This document shows, one piece after another, positions 44,863-55,282 of a stretch of DNA of 64,000 nt. Every line of letters starts with the position of its first letter. The first letter of the stretch is position 1. Source of the DNA: Cohnella baijiui (GTDB lineage: Bacteria; Bacillota; Bacilli; Paenibacillales; Paenibacillaceae); the NCBI RefSeq assembly GCF_020731285.1, contig NZ_JAJFOW010000025.1, positions 1 to 64,000 on the forward strand, read 5' to 3'. Under the pieces are notes generated by a model that searched no databases, was not told the origin of the DNA, and saw only the letters and a list, made by a program, of their open reading frames with translations. A program made the translations under genes and the position numbers.

Positions 44863-47800
44863 TTAGGAGCGAAGCAGGTTGTCGATGACCTGCGCGGCTT
44901 CCGCGCGAGTCGTCGCGCCCTTCGGCGCGAATTGTCCGCCGTCCCGGCCGTTGATCAAATGCAGCGCTGCGGCGGCGAGGACATCGTCGGCGGCCCAGGC
45001 GGAAACCTTGGCCATGTCCTTAAACGGCGTTCCTCCCGCTTTGGCGGGCTGCCCGCCTTTCAGGATCGCGTAAGCCTTCACCGTCATGACGACCATCTCC
45101 TCGCGGGTGATGACACCGTTCGGATCGAACGTATTCACGCTCTTGCCCTTGACGATGCCGGCCCCGTAGGCGATCGAGATCGCCTCCGCGTACCAGGCGC
45201 CGGAGGCGACGTCCGCGAATCGAACGTCCGACGTTTTCGTCAGCTTCAGCGCTTGAACGAGCATCGATGCGAACTCCGCTCGCGCAACCGAGCGTCCGGG
45301 CTCGAAGGTCGAGGCGCCGGTGCCCTTGACGATTTGTTTGGCGACCACCCCTTGAATCACGTTGTACGCCCAATGCTTGTTCGTCACGTCCGCGAAGTTT
45401 TTGGTCAGCTGCAGCACCGCGTATGCGCTGAAGTGGCGGATCTGGGCGACGTATTCGCCGTTTTCGTAAGTTCCGCCTATATATTCGAGCGCCCCGTCGT
45501 CGGCGATGTAGTAGATGCCCGCCAGCTTCGGATCGAGTCCCGGATCGGCCTTCAATCGGATCGTCATCGGCTGATCGAACTTGGAGAGCGAAGCCGTTCG
45601 GCCGCCCGCCGATGCGATGGAGAAGACGAAGTTGTAAATCGAGCCTTTCAGTTGAACGTCGAAGCCGGTGGCTTGGCCGCTCTTGGCCGCGATCGCTTGC
45701 GCGTCCGCCGCGCTCACGGGATCGAACTTGAGCGAGATTTGGCCCGCTTGCCGTTCGTCCGCCGGGAGTTGGTCGGCAAGCTGCCGGATCAGCCCGGCCG
45801 GCACGTCCAGGGTGAGCGCGCCGGACGCGATGCGCAGCGTTCCGCCGCTCAGCAGCTCGGCCGCTTGCGCGGGAAGCGCCACTTCGCGCGTGCCGGCCGG
45901 CGCGTTGACGGTCGCCGTGCCGCCCGCGCCCGCCCGAAGCTGATCCGCCGTGACGACAATCGTACCGTTAATCGGCGTCGGCGTTGGTGTCGGCGACGTT
46001 GTTGGCGTTGGTGTCGGTGTTGGTGTCGGTTCGCCCGGTTCGGCGGCTTCCACCGTTACGTTCGCCGTGGCGGAGAAGCCGCCGTCCGTCGTCGTGACGG
46101 TGACGATCGCGGTCCCTTCGCCGATCGCCGTGACCGTGCCGTCCGCCACCGTCGCGATCGAATCGTCGCTCGAACGCCATGCGACCGACGAATCCGTCGC
46201 GTCCGCAGGCGAGACGTCGGCCTTAAGGATCGCCGTTTCGCCCTTTTTCAGGCTCAGCGCCGTCCGGTCCAGCGAGACGCCGGCAACCGGCGTTTGCTCC
46301 GGCGGCAAGGACGTCTTGCCCGGCACCGTTACGGCGAATTCGACCGTATTTGCCGTTCTGCCGTCCGACGTCCTCGTCACGACGAGCGCGACTTGGACCG
46401 TCGTTTCGGCTTCCGGAGGCGTAATCGTGCCATCGAGGGCGATCACCTCCGGACGGCTCGACGAGGCGATCGCCACTTCGAAGCCTTCCGGCACCTCAGG
46501 CAAGCTTAGCTTCGCCGCGTCCTTCGCGGGGGCGGGAATCCCCGCAATCCCCGACGCGACGACTTCCGGCGTCAACAGGATCAGCTTCGCGGGCACGGTC
46601 ACGTCGATCGGAACCGTATCCGCCGCGCTGACGTCCGAGAGCCTCGTGACGGTCAGGACGAGCGTAACCGTCGCCGCCTGCTCCGGCAGAACGATCTTTC
46701 CGTCCGTCCCGACGACACCCGGGTCGGACGACGATTTGATCGCGATGCCGAATCCGGCCGGCACGGCCGGCAGCGTCAGCGCCGTCGCGTTTGGCAGCGG
46801 AGGCGCGACAGCCGTAATCGAAGCCGCCACTTCCTCGGCCGTTTGTCCGGAAAGGACGGCCAGCTCTTTCGCATCCCGCACCCGGATGCGGTCGCCTTCC
46901 GCGTATTTGCCGGACAAGCCGACGGCGGAGAGACGATCGCCAACGCGAATGTCCGGGATCGGTCCGCTTTGGTTTGCGATATAGCCGTCCACGAATACCA
47001 GAACCGGACCGCTGCCGTCATCGACCACGATGGAGTTGCTGTCGGGCATCTCTGTCACGGTGCCTGTTACCCGGACCAATTGTCCTTGGTAAGCCGGCGA
47101 TATCGAATCCTTCGTGCTGACCGCCTTCGGTGCGAGAGGCGTGCCTTCGCTAACCTTGACGATGCTGTTGTCGAATTTGTCGAATTCGATTTCCGTGTTG
47201 TTCTCGAATACTTTGATATGCCCGTAGACGCGCACGACGTCTCCGAGCTTCAGCGTGCCTTCCGGCACATCGTTAAACGCCATGATGCCGCCGGTCTCGT
47301 CCTGGACGTAAGCCGCGTCGAAGAAGACGCCGGCCGCAGTCGTGACTTGGCCTTGGATCAGCACTTCCGTTCCTTCCGGCAGCTGCCGCGCCTGACCGAT
47401 CGGCGTAACCGGCTTCTCCAGATGCGACAGCCAGTTCATCGCGTTGCGCGCCAGTTCGTCGTTGCCGTTGTCGTTTTTGAGCTGCAAGTCGTTGAATATA
47501 TTCATCCCGGAGACCACGATGCGGCCGCCTCCGGCCAGCGTCTCCGAAGCGATCGCCGGGATGATCGCGCCGCCGGTCAGATTGGCGGGCGCCGGCGAGG
47601 TGGATACGTTGTACTGGACCGTATCGGCCTTGATCTGGCCGGCCGAGATTTGGAACGTCGAGTCGTTGCCCCATGCCAGCACGGTGACCGGTCCGCCGTC
47701 CTGCAAGGCGACTTTGTTGCCCGCGCCGTCGTTGCCCGCCAAGCTCGAACCGCTGTAATACTCGATCGTCGGCACGAGGTCGGTCAGATGATTGCGCACG

Positions 47801-50800
47801 GGCTGCGGATACAGGCGGACCGCGTAATTCGAGGTGAGCGGATTGGACCAGAAGTTTCCGTCCTTCGTCTCGTCGGCGATGCCGTCGTTGTTGACGAGAA
47901 TGCGAGAGCCGATCGCGCTGAGGATCGGATTCAAATTCTGGTTGCTGCCGCTGCCGTAATTGCTCTTCTCCGAGAACCAGACGGAGCCGCCCCCGTCGAC
48001 GTACGTTTTGATGGCCGCGATTTCGGCCGTCCCGTACGCGGTCGCCGGATGCGAAATGTACAGCACGCTGACGCCCTTCAAGACCGTATCGGAGAGCGGG
48101 GACGCATTCTCCTTCACGGTGTATCCCAGCTGCCGCATCTGCGTCGTGAACATCTGGAGTTTGTCTTTGTACGTGGCGCTGGCATCTTTCGTCGTATTTT
48201 CGTTATTTCTCGAGGCGTCGATCAGGATCGTCTTGCCCAACGGAGCTTTGACCGCTACGGCCTGCTGGTACTGGTAGCCTCCCAGATCCTGGTCCGCGGT
48301 CAGCGCGACAATGAGCATGCGGTCGCCGACGGCCGGCTCCGACCAGACGACGCTGGCCGTCGCCGATTGCCCGACTTTGAGGGAGGCGATGTCGGCTTCC
48401 CCGATCGGGTGGCTCAGATCGTCGTAGTAGAACTTGGCCTTGACGTTCGTGACGTCGACGGTGCCCATGTTCGAGAGAACGGCTTGCAGCGTCGCCGGCA
48501 CGCCGCCGATAACGGCGCCTTCCGCGATGGCGACGTTGCTGATTTTGACCGCCACCGGCACCTCCGGCGACCAGAACGGCGCCGAGTAGATGCGGTCCCC
48601 GTCGGCTTGGGTGATCCGCACGACGAACCATTGCTGCCCGCCCATGACCGTCGTTGTCGGCGTCCAGCGGAACGAAGTTTCGCTGCTTTTCGGCACGTAC
48701 GTGTCGACGACCGTGCCGCCGTTGGTGATCAGCTCGGCTTTGGCGACGCGGTCGTCGCTCGGCGTTTTCAGGTAGCCGTACTTCGGATCGGTCTTCTCTT
48801 CCAGGACGTCGTCGCTGAAGCGAATGTCGAAGTTCAGCGTCTTGGAATCGACCGTCGACCCCATATACCAGCCGTTCGCCGTCGCGTCGAGCTTCGCGTT
48901 CGGGTCTTCGGTGAAGTAGACGCGCATTTTGCGCATCGCTTCGAGCAGCGACTCCTGGCTTAGATCCTTGGACACGATGACGGTCCGTTTATTCGTTTGG
49001 CCCCAGGTGGCGTCATGATTGTCTTCGCCGTAGGTCGGCGCGATGTGCCAGCCCAGATCCAGCGCGTTGAAAAATTTGTCCTGTACGTTCACGTAGGAGT
49101 ATTTGCCCGAGCCGTTGCCGACTTCGAGCATCGTAAACAGCTTGTCTACGTTTTTGTCGTACGGGATAAAGTTGTCGAACGCGTTGGCGGACATGCCCGG
49201 ATGGTTGAACTGCGCGACGATGTTGTCGTACGTCAGCACCCAGGCATAATAGCTTTTCAGGTCTTGGTATTTGCCGCCGTCCTGCTTGCGGTCGATGAAG
49301 TTGTCCGTTCCGAACACGTTGGAGTGGCCCCACGTCGTGGAAGTCATCTCGAACGCCGGGAAGACGACGAAATCGCCGTTTTTCGTATATTGCGAGGCCA
49401 GGTTTTTGGTCAGCTGCCAATCCGAGCCCCCCGTGCGCTCCGGCATCCCCTTGTGCTCCACGGTGTCCGTGCCGACCAGCGAGGAGTCGATGTCGTGGGA
49501 ATGATCCGAAAACGCGAACCAATCGTAGCCGTAGTATTGGGCTGCTTTGAGCGCGTCTTCGGGATTGCCCGAAGCATCGTGGGAAATATTCGTATGATTG
49601 TGCGTCGTCCCGTAGTAGTGGTTGCCCCCCGTGAACCGCTCCGCGACTTTGAAGGTCCACGTCTTGACGGACGGGTTGCCCAGCTTGTCCTGAACGGACA
49701 CGGTCACCGTATGGACGCCCACGCCCAAATCGTCCGCCGGCGTCAGCGTCAGCTTCACCGAAGATTCGGTGACGACCGCTTTGGCCGTATAGTCCTTGTC
49801 GTCGAGCTTCAGCGTCGTCTTGGAGACGTCGACGCCGCTCGGGTCTTCGTATGCGGCCGAGATTTCGGGATGCATCGTCTCGATCTCGTCATTCTCCGCC
49901 GGCAGCACCTCGCCGAACGCCGGGCCGTCGCGGTCCTCCACGACGTCGATCGCGATCGGAGCGGCGGCGGTCCCTTCGCTCTTGATTTCCCCGACGCCTT
50001 TCGCCTCCACGTAATAGAGCAGCTTGCCAGGCGGGACTTGCTCCTTCGGAATCGCGGCGTTGTAGTTCAGCCGGTCCGCCGAGAGGAGCGGCAAGGGAGC
50101 GTAACCTGCGTCGCTCTCGCCTTTGAAGTACAACGTGACCGAATCGGCGTACTTGGCCGTCGCTTTGACGACGACGTCCGCGCCGACGTAGGCTTTGTCA
50201 AGCCGCGTATGGCTGAACTGCAGCTGCCCCTGAACGTCCGCGGCGTTCCGCGGAAGCAGATAGTAGCCGCTCGTATAAGGCGACGCCGCCTTCGACTGGC
50301 CGACGATGCCCGTGAAGGTGAACGACTCCCCGAGCCCGATCGCGCCTCCGGCCACGTCGATGCCCGAAGCGGCGAGAATGCGCACGACGGCCGTGTTCCC
50401 CGCGTCGTCGGTCACGGTGACGTTGTAATCCGGACCGTCGACCGGAATGTTGGACACTTTGGCCTTCAGGAAAACGAGCTTGCCTTCCAGCGGCTCCGCC
50501 GAGGCGAATGCGGAAAGCTTGTCCGGCGTTACCGCAAGCGGCGAGAGCGACGCCTCTTCGGCCAGTTCCTCGATCGCCGTCGGGACGAATTGGGTCGTGC
50601 CCGCCGTGAAGGCGACCCGGCCCGTCAAGCGATACTTGTGACCCTTCAAGACGGCGACGGCAGGCGCCTTGCCGCCCAGCGCCTGGATGCCGCCCGAGGC
50701 GTCCTGCAGGTAGAAGTTCGTTTTCTCGGCGCCGAGCGCCTGGTTGTCGGTCGTCGCGACGCCTTCGACGGTCGTCTCGTATCCGAAATAAATCGGCACG

Positions 50801-52965
50801 CCGTTGGCGTCCGTTTTGCGCAGCTCCCCGATCGGCATCGCCGCGCCCGCGCCGGGGGCGGCGTCGATCCGCGTGTAGAAACTTTCTTTGTAGACGTCGG
50901 TATGCGTGACGTAGACGGCCGTATGCGCGCCCGCGTCGGCAACGGCAATTGTGAACGAGCCGTTCGCGGCGGCGGTCGTCTGGCCGGCCGGCGTCAAGGT
51001 TCCCGCGTCTTCGAAGTACGCCTTGACGACCGACGAAGCCGGCACTGCGCCGGCCGTCCCCGCGACCGTCGCCCCGGCGAAGGCGATCTTCGCGCGGTCC
51101 GGCGCCGCCTTGTACAAGGCGTTGCGGATCAGCACCTCCTGCGGATTGGAGGGAATCGCCGGCACGTTCATGACGAACTGCTGGGACGGGTTTCTCCAGA
51201 AGGCGCCGTTGCCCAGCCCGAACGCCGAGCGGGGATCGGAGCCCTCGTCCGTGCGGCGGAGCGCCGGTCCGCTGCCGATGTTGGACACGATAAACGGATT
51301 GCCCCAATGGGGCATGTCCAGCATGAATCCTTTGCCGTTGTTTGCCGTACCGTTGCCGAACGCAACAAGATCGATCAGGTCGGGATCTTCGTCGTTCGCG
51401 GGCGCACTAGTCTTGTGCGCGACGAACAGGATGCCGCCTGCCGATCCGCTCGGATTGAGGGACGTCGTCTGATCCGCGGCGACGGGGAGATCCGCCCCGT
51501 TCGCACCGCTGGATCCGGTGACCAGATAATAGCCGTGCGCCTTGATTGTGCCGGTCAGCGCGACGCCCGCGCTGAATGAAGTGGGGGCAGCCGACACGTA
51601 GCCGATCGACCATTGGCCGCCGAAAGTGATGTCGCGGTCGGTCGTGTTGTGCAGTTCAAAAAACTTCGTTTTGTAAAAGGCGCCGCTGTTGCCGGCGTTC
51701 GGATAAATTTGGCTGATGACGATATCGCCCGGCAAATAGGTGGACGTATCCGCCATCGAAACGGTCGTTTGGTTGCTCTCCAGCTTGCCGGCTTCTTTGG
51801 CGGCGATGCCGACCTGCGTCCGGCCGCCCGGATTCGGAATCGTCAGGAGGAACGAGCCGTCGCTCTCCGCGAAGCCCGTCGCGACTTGCACGCCATCCAG
51901 ATAAGCGATGACGGTGGCGCCGCCGGTCACGGCCGAAGCCGCCCCTTTGACGGTCGTCGGATCGGCGAAGACGATCTTGGAAGCTGCCGGAGGCGCCGTT
52001 TTGGCGATGGCGATCGCGACCTTGTCGCTTTCCGTCTTCCCTTCCTCGAGTGCGGAAACGTAGACGGTGGCGGCGCGGCCCGGATTGTCCAGCTCGTAGG
52101 AAAACGAGCCGTCCGCCGGGCTGGCGTACGTCGATCCGGCGACCGACGTACCGTCCAGCGACAGCCGGACGGCGGCGCCCTTCGCGACCGCGCCGGCATC
52201 GCCGATTACCGTCTTGAAGTTGTCGCCGAAGCGGATTTTGCCCGCGGCCGGATTGGCCGACTTGTCGGGCGCCGGCTGGCCGGCTCCGTCCTTCGGCGTG
52301 CCGTTGACGTACACTTCCGCGATCCGGCTCGTGCCCGAAGCGCCGAAGGTGCCGTTCACGGCGTTCGTCGAATGGACAAGCCACCGTATGTATAGCGACG
52401 GCTGATCGTTCGCCTCGGCCGGCAGCGGCACGTTGACGAGCGCGGCCTTGTCGTCGACCCCGCCTTTGCCCCAGCTGCTGCTGCCGATCAAGACGGTTGC
52501 CGGATTGCCGTCGACGAGAACATCCTTCCAATCCTCGGTCTTGGTCAGCCGATACTGAAGCTTAAAATCTCTCGGTCCCGTATTCGAGCTGAGCTGCCGG
52601 GACGACAGGAGAAGATTGACATACCCCGTCGTGTTGACCGACGCTTCCCAATAGGCGGGCGCATTCGTCCAACCGGTTGCGCTGGCGACGGTAATACCGC
52701 TGATGGGTCCTGCAGTCGTAAAGTTCGCAATGGCCGAGCCCGTCGCGGTGATTTTCTGATCTTGGTTGGCCGCGTTCGAGCGGGTCACAGGAACGTCGGC
52801 AGTGCTGCCCGAGCCGCTACCGGCCCCGCTCCAATAGACCAATTCTTCCGCCCCGGCCGCATGGGCCAGCCTCCCGAACCCCGCGGGGTACAGGATCGTG
52901 ACCAGCATGACGACGGCCATGACGATTCCCCAGCTTTTCTTGCTTTTCTGGACGATCCGCAACAC
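44863..52965 (-). CDS. Giant exported SLH protein with LTD, OB-fold, PHP and Ig-like domains
   Basis: 2,700-residue cell-wall protein. I choose the GTG at 52965, 8 nt after GGGAGG; the signal peptide follows (IVMAVVMLVTILYPAGFGRL, then AHAAG). Domains in order: Ig-like repeats, a lamin-tail domain (DIVISQIYPNAGNSGAFYKT, about 51.6 kb), OB-fold segments (TTVEGVATTDNQALGAEKT), and a PHP-type phosphoesterase region (about 49.0-49.65 kb) with HNHTNISHD, DHSHD, NHPGM and YGEDNHD metal ligands. Further on come a CARDB-like region, a ThuA/DUF4350-like region (TILIDASRNNENTTKDAS), another OB-fold pair, three Ig-like units, a Big_2 domain, a Pro/Thr linker and three SLH domains (45.4-44.9 kb). The SLH set anchors it to wall polysaccharide. 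The PHP part suggests a surface nuclease or phosphoesterase, possibly phosphate scavenging. Confidence 0.9.
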   Translation of the reverse strand: MLRIVQKSKKSWGIVMAVVMLVTILYPAGFGRLAHAAGAEELVYWSGAGSGSGSTADVPVTRSNAANQDQKITATGSAIANFTTAGPISGITVASATGWTNAPAYWEASVNTTGYVNLLLSSRQLSSNTGPRDFKLQYRLTKTEDWKDVLVDGNPATVLIGSSSWGKGGVDDKAALVNVPLPAEANDQPSLYIRWLVHSTNAVNGTFGASGTSRIAEVYVNGTPKDGAGQPAPDKSANPAAGKIRFGDNFKTVIGDAGAVAKGAAVRLSLDGTSVAGSTYASPADGSFSYELDNPGRAATVYVSALEEGKTESDKVAIAIAKTAPPAASKIVFADPTTVKGAASAVTGGATVIAYLDGVQVATGFAESDGSFLLTIPNPGGRTQVGIAAKEAGKLESNQTTVSMADTSTYLPGDIVISQIYPNAGNSGAFYKTKFFELHNTTDRDITFGGQWSIGYVSAAPTSFSAGVALTGTIKAHGYYLVTGSSGANGADLPVAADQTTSLNPSGSAGGILFVAHKTSAPANDEDPDLIDLVAFGNGTANNGKGFMLDMPHWGNPFIVSNIGSGPALRRTDEGSDPRSAFGLGNGAFWRNPSQQFVMNVPAIPSNPQEVLIRNALYKAAPDRAKIAFAGATVAGTAGAVPASSVVKAYFEDAGTLTPAGQTTAAANGSFTIAVADAGAHTAVYVTHTDVYKESFYTRIDAAPGAGAAMPIGELRKTDANGVPIYFGYETTVEGVATTDNQALGAEKTNFYLQDASGGIQALGGKAPAVAVLKGHKYRLTGRVAFTAGTTQFVPTAIEELAEEASLSPLAVTPDKLSAFASAEPLEGKLVFLKAKVSNIPVDGPDYNVTVTDDAGNTAVVRILAASGIDVAGGAIGLGESFTFTGIVGQSKAASPYTSGYYLLPRNAADVQGQLQFSHTRLDKAYVGADVVVKATAKYADSVTLYFKGESDAGYAPLPLLSADRLNYNAAIPKEQVPPGKLLYYVEAKGVGEIKSEGTAAAPIAIDVVEDRDGPAFGEVLPAENDEIETMHPEISAAYEDPSGVDVSKTTLKLDDKDYTAKAVVTESSVKLTLTPADDLGVGVHTVTVSVQDKLGNPSVKTWTFKVAERFTGGNHYYGTTHNHTNISHDASGNPEDALKAAQYYGYDWFAFSDHSHDIDSSLVGTDTVEHKGMPERTGGSDWQLTKNLASQYTKNGDFVVFPAFEMTSTTWGHSNVFGTDNFIDRKQDGGKYQDLKSYYAWVLTYDNIVAQFNHPGMSANAFDNFIPYDKNVDKLFTMLEVGNGSGKYSYVNVQDKFFNALDLGWHIAPTYGEDNHDATWGQTNKRTVIVSKDLSQESLLEAMRKMRVYFTEDPNAKLDATANGWYMGSTVDSKTLNFDIRFSDDVLEEKTDPKYGYLKTPSDDRVAKAELITNGGTVVDTYVPKSSETSFRWTPTTTVMGGQQWFVVRITQADGDRIYSAPFWSPEVPVAVKISNVAIAEGAVIGGVPATLQAVLSNMGTVDVTNVKAKFYYDDLSHPIGEADIASLKVGQSATASVVWSEPAVGDRMLIVALTADQDLGGYQYQQAVAVKAPLGKTILIDASRNNENTTKDASATYKDKLQMFTTQMRQLGYTVKENASPLSDTVLKGVSVLYISHPATAYGTAEIAAIKTYVDGGGSVWFSEKSNYGSGSNQNLNPILSAIGSRILVNNDGIADETKDGNFWSNPLTSNYAVRLYPQPVRNHLTDLVPTIEYYSGSSLAGNDGAGNKVALQDGGPVTVLAWGNDSTFQISAGQIKADTVQYNVSTSPAPANLTGGAIIPAIASETLAGGGRIVVSGMNIFNDLQLKNDNGNDELARNAMNWLSHLEKPVTPIGQARQLPEGTEVLIQGQVTTAAGVFFDAAYVQDETGGIMAFNDVPEGTLKLGDVVRVYGHIKVFENNTEIEFDKFDNSIVKVSEGTPLAPKAVSTKDSISPAYQGQLVRVTGTVTEMPDSNSIVVDDGSGPVLVFVDGYIANQSGPIPDIRVGDRLSAVGLSGKYAEGDRIRVRDAKELAVLSGQTAEEVAASITAVAPPLPNATALTLPAVPAGFGIAIKSSSDPGVVGTDGKIVLPEQAATVTLVLTVTRLSDVSAADTVPIDVTVPAKLILLTPEVVASGIAGIPAPAKDAAKLSLPEVPEGFEVAIASSSRPEVIALDGTITPPEAETTVQVALVVTRTSDGRTANTVEFAVTVPGKTSLPPEQTPVAGVSLDRTALSLKKGETAILKADVSPADATDSSVAWRSSDDSIATVADGTVTAIGEGTAIVTVTTTDGGFSATANVTVEAAEPGEPTPTPTPTPTTSPTPTPTPINGTIVVTADQLRAGAGGTATVNAPAGTREVALPAQAAELLSGGTLRIASGALTLDVPAGLIRQLADQLPADERQAGQISLKFDPVSAADAQAIAAKSGQATGFDVQLKGSIYNFVFSIASAGGRTASLSKFDQPMTIRLKADPGLDPKLAGIYYIADDGALEYIGGTYENGEYVAQIRHFSAYAVLQLTKNFADVTNKHWAYNVIQGVVAKQIVKGTGASTFEPGRSVARAEFASMLVQALKLTKTSDVRFADVASGAWYAEAISIAYGAGIVKGKSVNTFDPNGVITREEMVVMTVKAYAILKGGQPAKAGGTPFKDMAKVSAWAADDVLAAAALHLINGRDGGQFAPKGATTRAEAAQVIDNLLRS
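45967..46030. repeat. Pro-Thr microsatellite linker in the giant gene
   Basis: Tandem GGTGTC/GGCGTT-type hexamers encode PTPTPTPTTSPTPTPTP between the Big_2 domain and the last region before the SLH domains. It acts as a flexible linker in the protein and is prone to length change. Confidence 0.85.
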
Positions 52966-53480
52966 TTCGTCTACCTCCCACATGTTTGATGCATTGCTGT
53001 CCGACGACTGTCCGCTTGTCCTTCTTGCACGCGTCGACGCGAATCCGTTCGCGCCGGAACCGCGTTTTCGCGATGACGATCTTCTACGCTTGACGACACC
53101 TTCGATGAGCCTTTTCTCAGACAGACATAACAACTTTAGTCGCAGATTGTCAGGCCAGTATTAATCGAATCGACATATTTCTACAGAATTGCGTAAAATG
53201 ATGCTGAAAAAGGAGGAGGGTTAACAAACGCAGGAAGTCGGAAGCGGATTCGAAATCATTAAGCGTAGATTCGCTAGTAGAATCTGGTGCTATCTTAGTA
53301 GGGCCAACACAGGAAAAACTAGTATTAAATTAGAACAAGCGATTGCATCTATTTGAAGTAAGGAAGTTAAAGGCCTCTTAAATCAAACAAACGATAGAAA
53401 CGAATAGAGCTCCCTAACGCAACCTCTTCTGCATCCAGAGGGGCGATTGGGAGCTTTCGCATGGCGTCCGGTGATCTCCA
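52966..53480. other. Gap between the giant gene and the kinase gene
   Basis: 515 nt. It must hold the giant gene's promoter, but no clear -10/-35 pair was picked. Near 53407-53455 a hairpin, AGCTCCC/GGGAGCT, with an inner CCTCT/AGAGG stem lies after the BadF-type gene and may end its transcription. Nothing else is supported. Confidence 0.55.
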
Positions 53481-54548
53481 TTAGGATTGGATCGTTTTAC
53501 GTCCGGTCTCTTGATGGGCGTACAGGTATTTGCCGTATTGCGCGATGATGGTTTTATCGTGTTTCTTCAACCGGCGAATCAGCATGTCGTTCCACGGGAT
53601 GCCCCGCTGTTTATTCCATAGCAAAAAAGGGCCGAACACCGGCTGCAGTTTTTGCGGCACGATGACGTAAGGGACGTTGGCCAATTGCGCAAGCCTCTGC
53701 CGGAAAGGCTCCAGCATCAGCTCGCCGATATTCCAGCTGCCTCCCGAGTAACTGATCGGAACGGGACGTATCCCGACTTCGAATTGCTTCAGAAACGCCG
53801 CGGTCAGCTCCGCCATGACGCCGCCGGCATTCCGGATGATTTGTCGCGAGATGCCGTCGCCTTCCTTCGCGCTCTTGGCGACGGACAGGCTGAGCCTCGC
53901 AAGCAAGCCTCGGTGCCGGTAGGGATACAGATCGTGAACCTTCTCCGCCAGCTCCCAAGCCGTCTGAAGCTTGGTCCTGTCCCTTTGGTCAATTCCCCAC
54001 TTCACGCAGATTTCCTCTACCAGGCTGGTCGGGTTGCCTCGGCCGTCCAACGAATAGATGACGCTTTTCAGTCCCTGCAGGCCGATTTCATAACCGCTCC
54101 CCTCATCTCCGAGGATCGATCCGAAACCGCCCAGCACCATGGTTTTCCCGTGTATGGAGCGTCCATAAATGAAAGACCCGGTGCCGCTGGAGGCGAGCAC
54201 GCCATGATCGCTGCAGAACGCGGCGGCAAGCGACGTCTCCTTTTCTTCGTAAGAATGTACCTCCGCTGAAATGTCTGCAGCTGAAATGGCCCTGTTCAAC
54301 AGATCGCGCGACATGAGCACGGAAGCCGCGACCGCGGTAATTTGCCCCGGATGGACGGAAGCGTCGCCCAGTGCGGCTTGGATCGATTCCACGACGGATT
54401 GGACGGCGATATCGTGTCCGGCGAACACCTCGTTGGCCGAGCCCCCGATGCCGAACCCCAAAAGCTCGGCATCCTCGTTCAGAATGACGCTGATCGTTTT
54501 CGATCCGCCGCTTTCGATGCTCAGAATGTATTGTCGTATGGCTGCCAA
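53481..54548 (-). CDS. BadF/BcrA-family kinase, probable N-acetylglucosamine-type kinase
   Basis: About 355 residues of the ASKHA ATPase fold. Visible motifs are phosphate 1 LSIESGGSKTISVI, ASSGTGSFIYGR, and GGFGSILGDEGSGYEIG, which fit the BadF/BcrA group to which GlcNAc kinases belong. A later adenosine-type region reads PISYSGGSWN. I choose the TTG at 54548, 7 nt after GGAGGG. It is the last gene of the SIS/ABC operon, so it probably phosphorylates the imported amino sugar (inference). Confidence 0.85.
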   Translation of the reverse strand: MAAIRQYILSIESGGSKTISVILNEDAELLGFGIGGSANEVFAGHDIAVQSVVESIQAALGDASVHPGQITAVAASVLMSRDLLNRAISAADISAEVHSYEEKETSLAAAFCSDHGVLASSGTGSFIYGRSIHGKTMVLGGFGSILGDEGSGYEIGLQGLKSVIYSLDGRGNPTSLVEEICVKWGIDQRDRTKLQTAWELAEKVHDLYPYRHRGLLARLSLSVAKSAKEGDGISRQIIRNAGGVMAELTAAFLKQFEVGIRPVPISYSGGSWNIGELMLEPFRQRLAQLANVPYVIVPQKLQPVFGPFLLWNKQRGIPWNDMLIRRLKKHDKTIIAQYGKYLYAHQETGRKTIQS

Positions 54549-54583
54549 GTTCGTTCCCTCCAACCTTGTCCAGCATGCTGTGT

Positions 54584-55270
54584 TTAATAGCCCAATTCTC
54601 GCACCCGCTGGTTTGCGGTATCAAATCGTTCGGATCCTCCCGGCAGATTGACGCTTATATATACTGTGGGTTTTATGCCCCGTTTCAATAGATGATCGGC
54701 AATCTGGACTTTCAAGCACCAGCCGATCACGGCAGCCGATATGCCCGATATCGGGGCCATTTTCTCTTCGAGCCCCGGCACTTCCAGAATGGCGTCTCCG
54801 GCCGCGGCATGTATATCCAAAACGTAATCCGCCGCTTCGAAAAGCCGCTGCCCTCCCGGATGTTCCGATTCCACTAGCGCCGAGAATGGCAATGAAGTTA
54901 ACGCAGCGACCGTTACGCCGATTTTCTTCGCCTGAATGGCCAGTTCCACGACGAATGCATTCTTGCCCGACACCGAACCGATGATCAGCACGTCGCCTGA
55001 ACGCAGGCCGGATTCTTTCACCGCGTTTTCCGCCCGGCCGATATCCGTTCCCTTTTCGGGCAGCTCCAGCGGGCGGATCAAGGCGAGCCCCCCGGCCCGG
55101 TGGAACAACTCCTGACTGAGCAGATGTCCCCTGTCGTACAAATACAGGGCGCCGCCTTTCGCGATCCGGTCCGCGACGGCTTCAGCAAACCGCTCGATAT
55201 GGGGCAATTCGGACGCACCGAGCTTATCGATATGTTCCTTGTAAAATTGAAGCAGCCGTTCGGCCAGCAT
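54584..55270 (-). CDS. UPF0309-like SIS-domain protein (copy 1)
   Basis: 228 residues with a SIS fold for sugar phosphates. Motifs GALYLYDRGHLLSQELFHRA, VLIIGSVSGKNAFVVELAI and SVNLPGGSERFD match the UPF0309 family, although the usual GSGHS glycine/serine loop is changed to DRGHL. ATG 55270 follows AAGGAAG by 7 nt. It shares the operon with a BadF-type kinase and an ABC importer, and a second copy lies at 59869. A role in isomerising or sensing a phosphorylated amino sugar is inferred. Confidence 0.82.
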   Translation of the reverse strand: MLAERLLQFYKEHIDKLGASELPHIERFAEAVADRIAKGGALYLYDRGHLLSQELFHRAGGLALIRPLELPEKGTDIGRAENAVKESGLRSGDVLIIGSVSGKNAFVVELAIQAKKIGVTVAALTSLPFSALVESEHPGGQRLFEAADYVLDIHAAAGDAILEVPGLEEKMAPISGISAAVIGWCLKVQIADHLLKRGIKPTVYISVNLPGGSERFDTANQRVRELGY

Positions 55271-55282
55271 ACGCACACTTCC

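Noticed and set aside
46843..51579. Two long plus-strand frames opposite the giant gene
   Set aside because: Same reason: low-complexity Arg/Val/Asp-rich translation on the strand opposite a well-supported gene.
53221..53370. Degenerate small gene before the giant gene
   Set aside because: Short frames such as SLVESGAILVGPTQEKLVLN appear but lack a start and ribosome-binding site.
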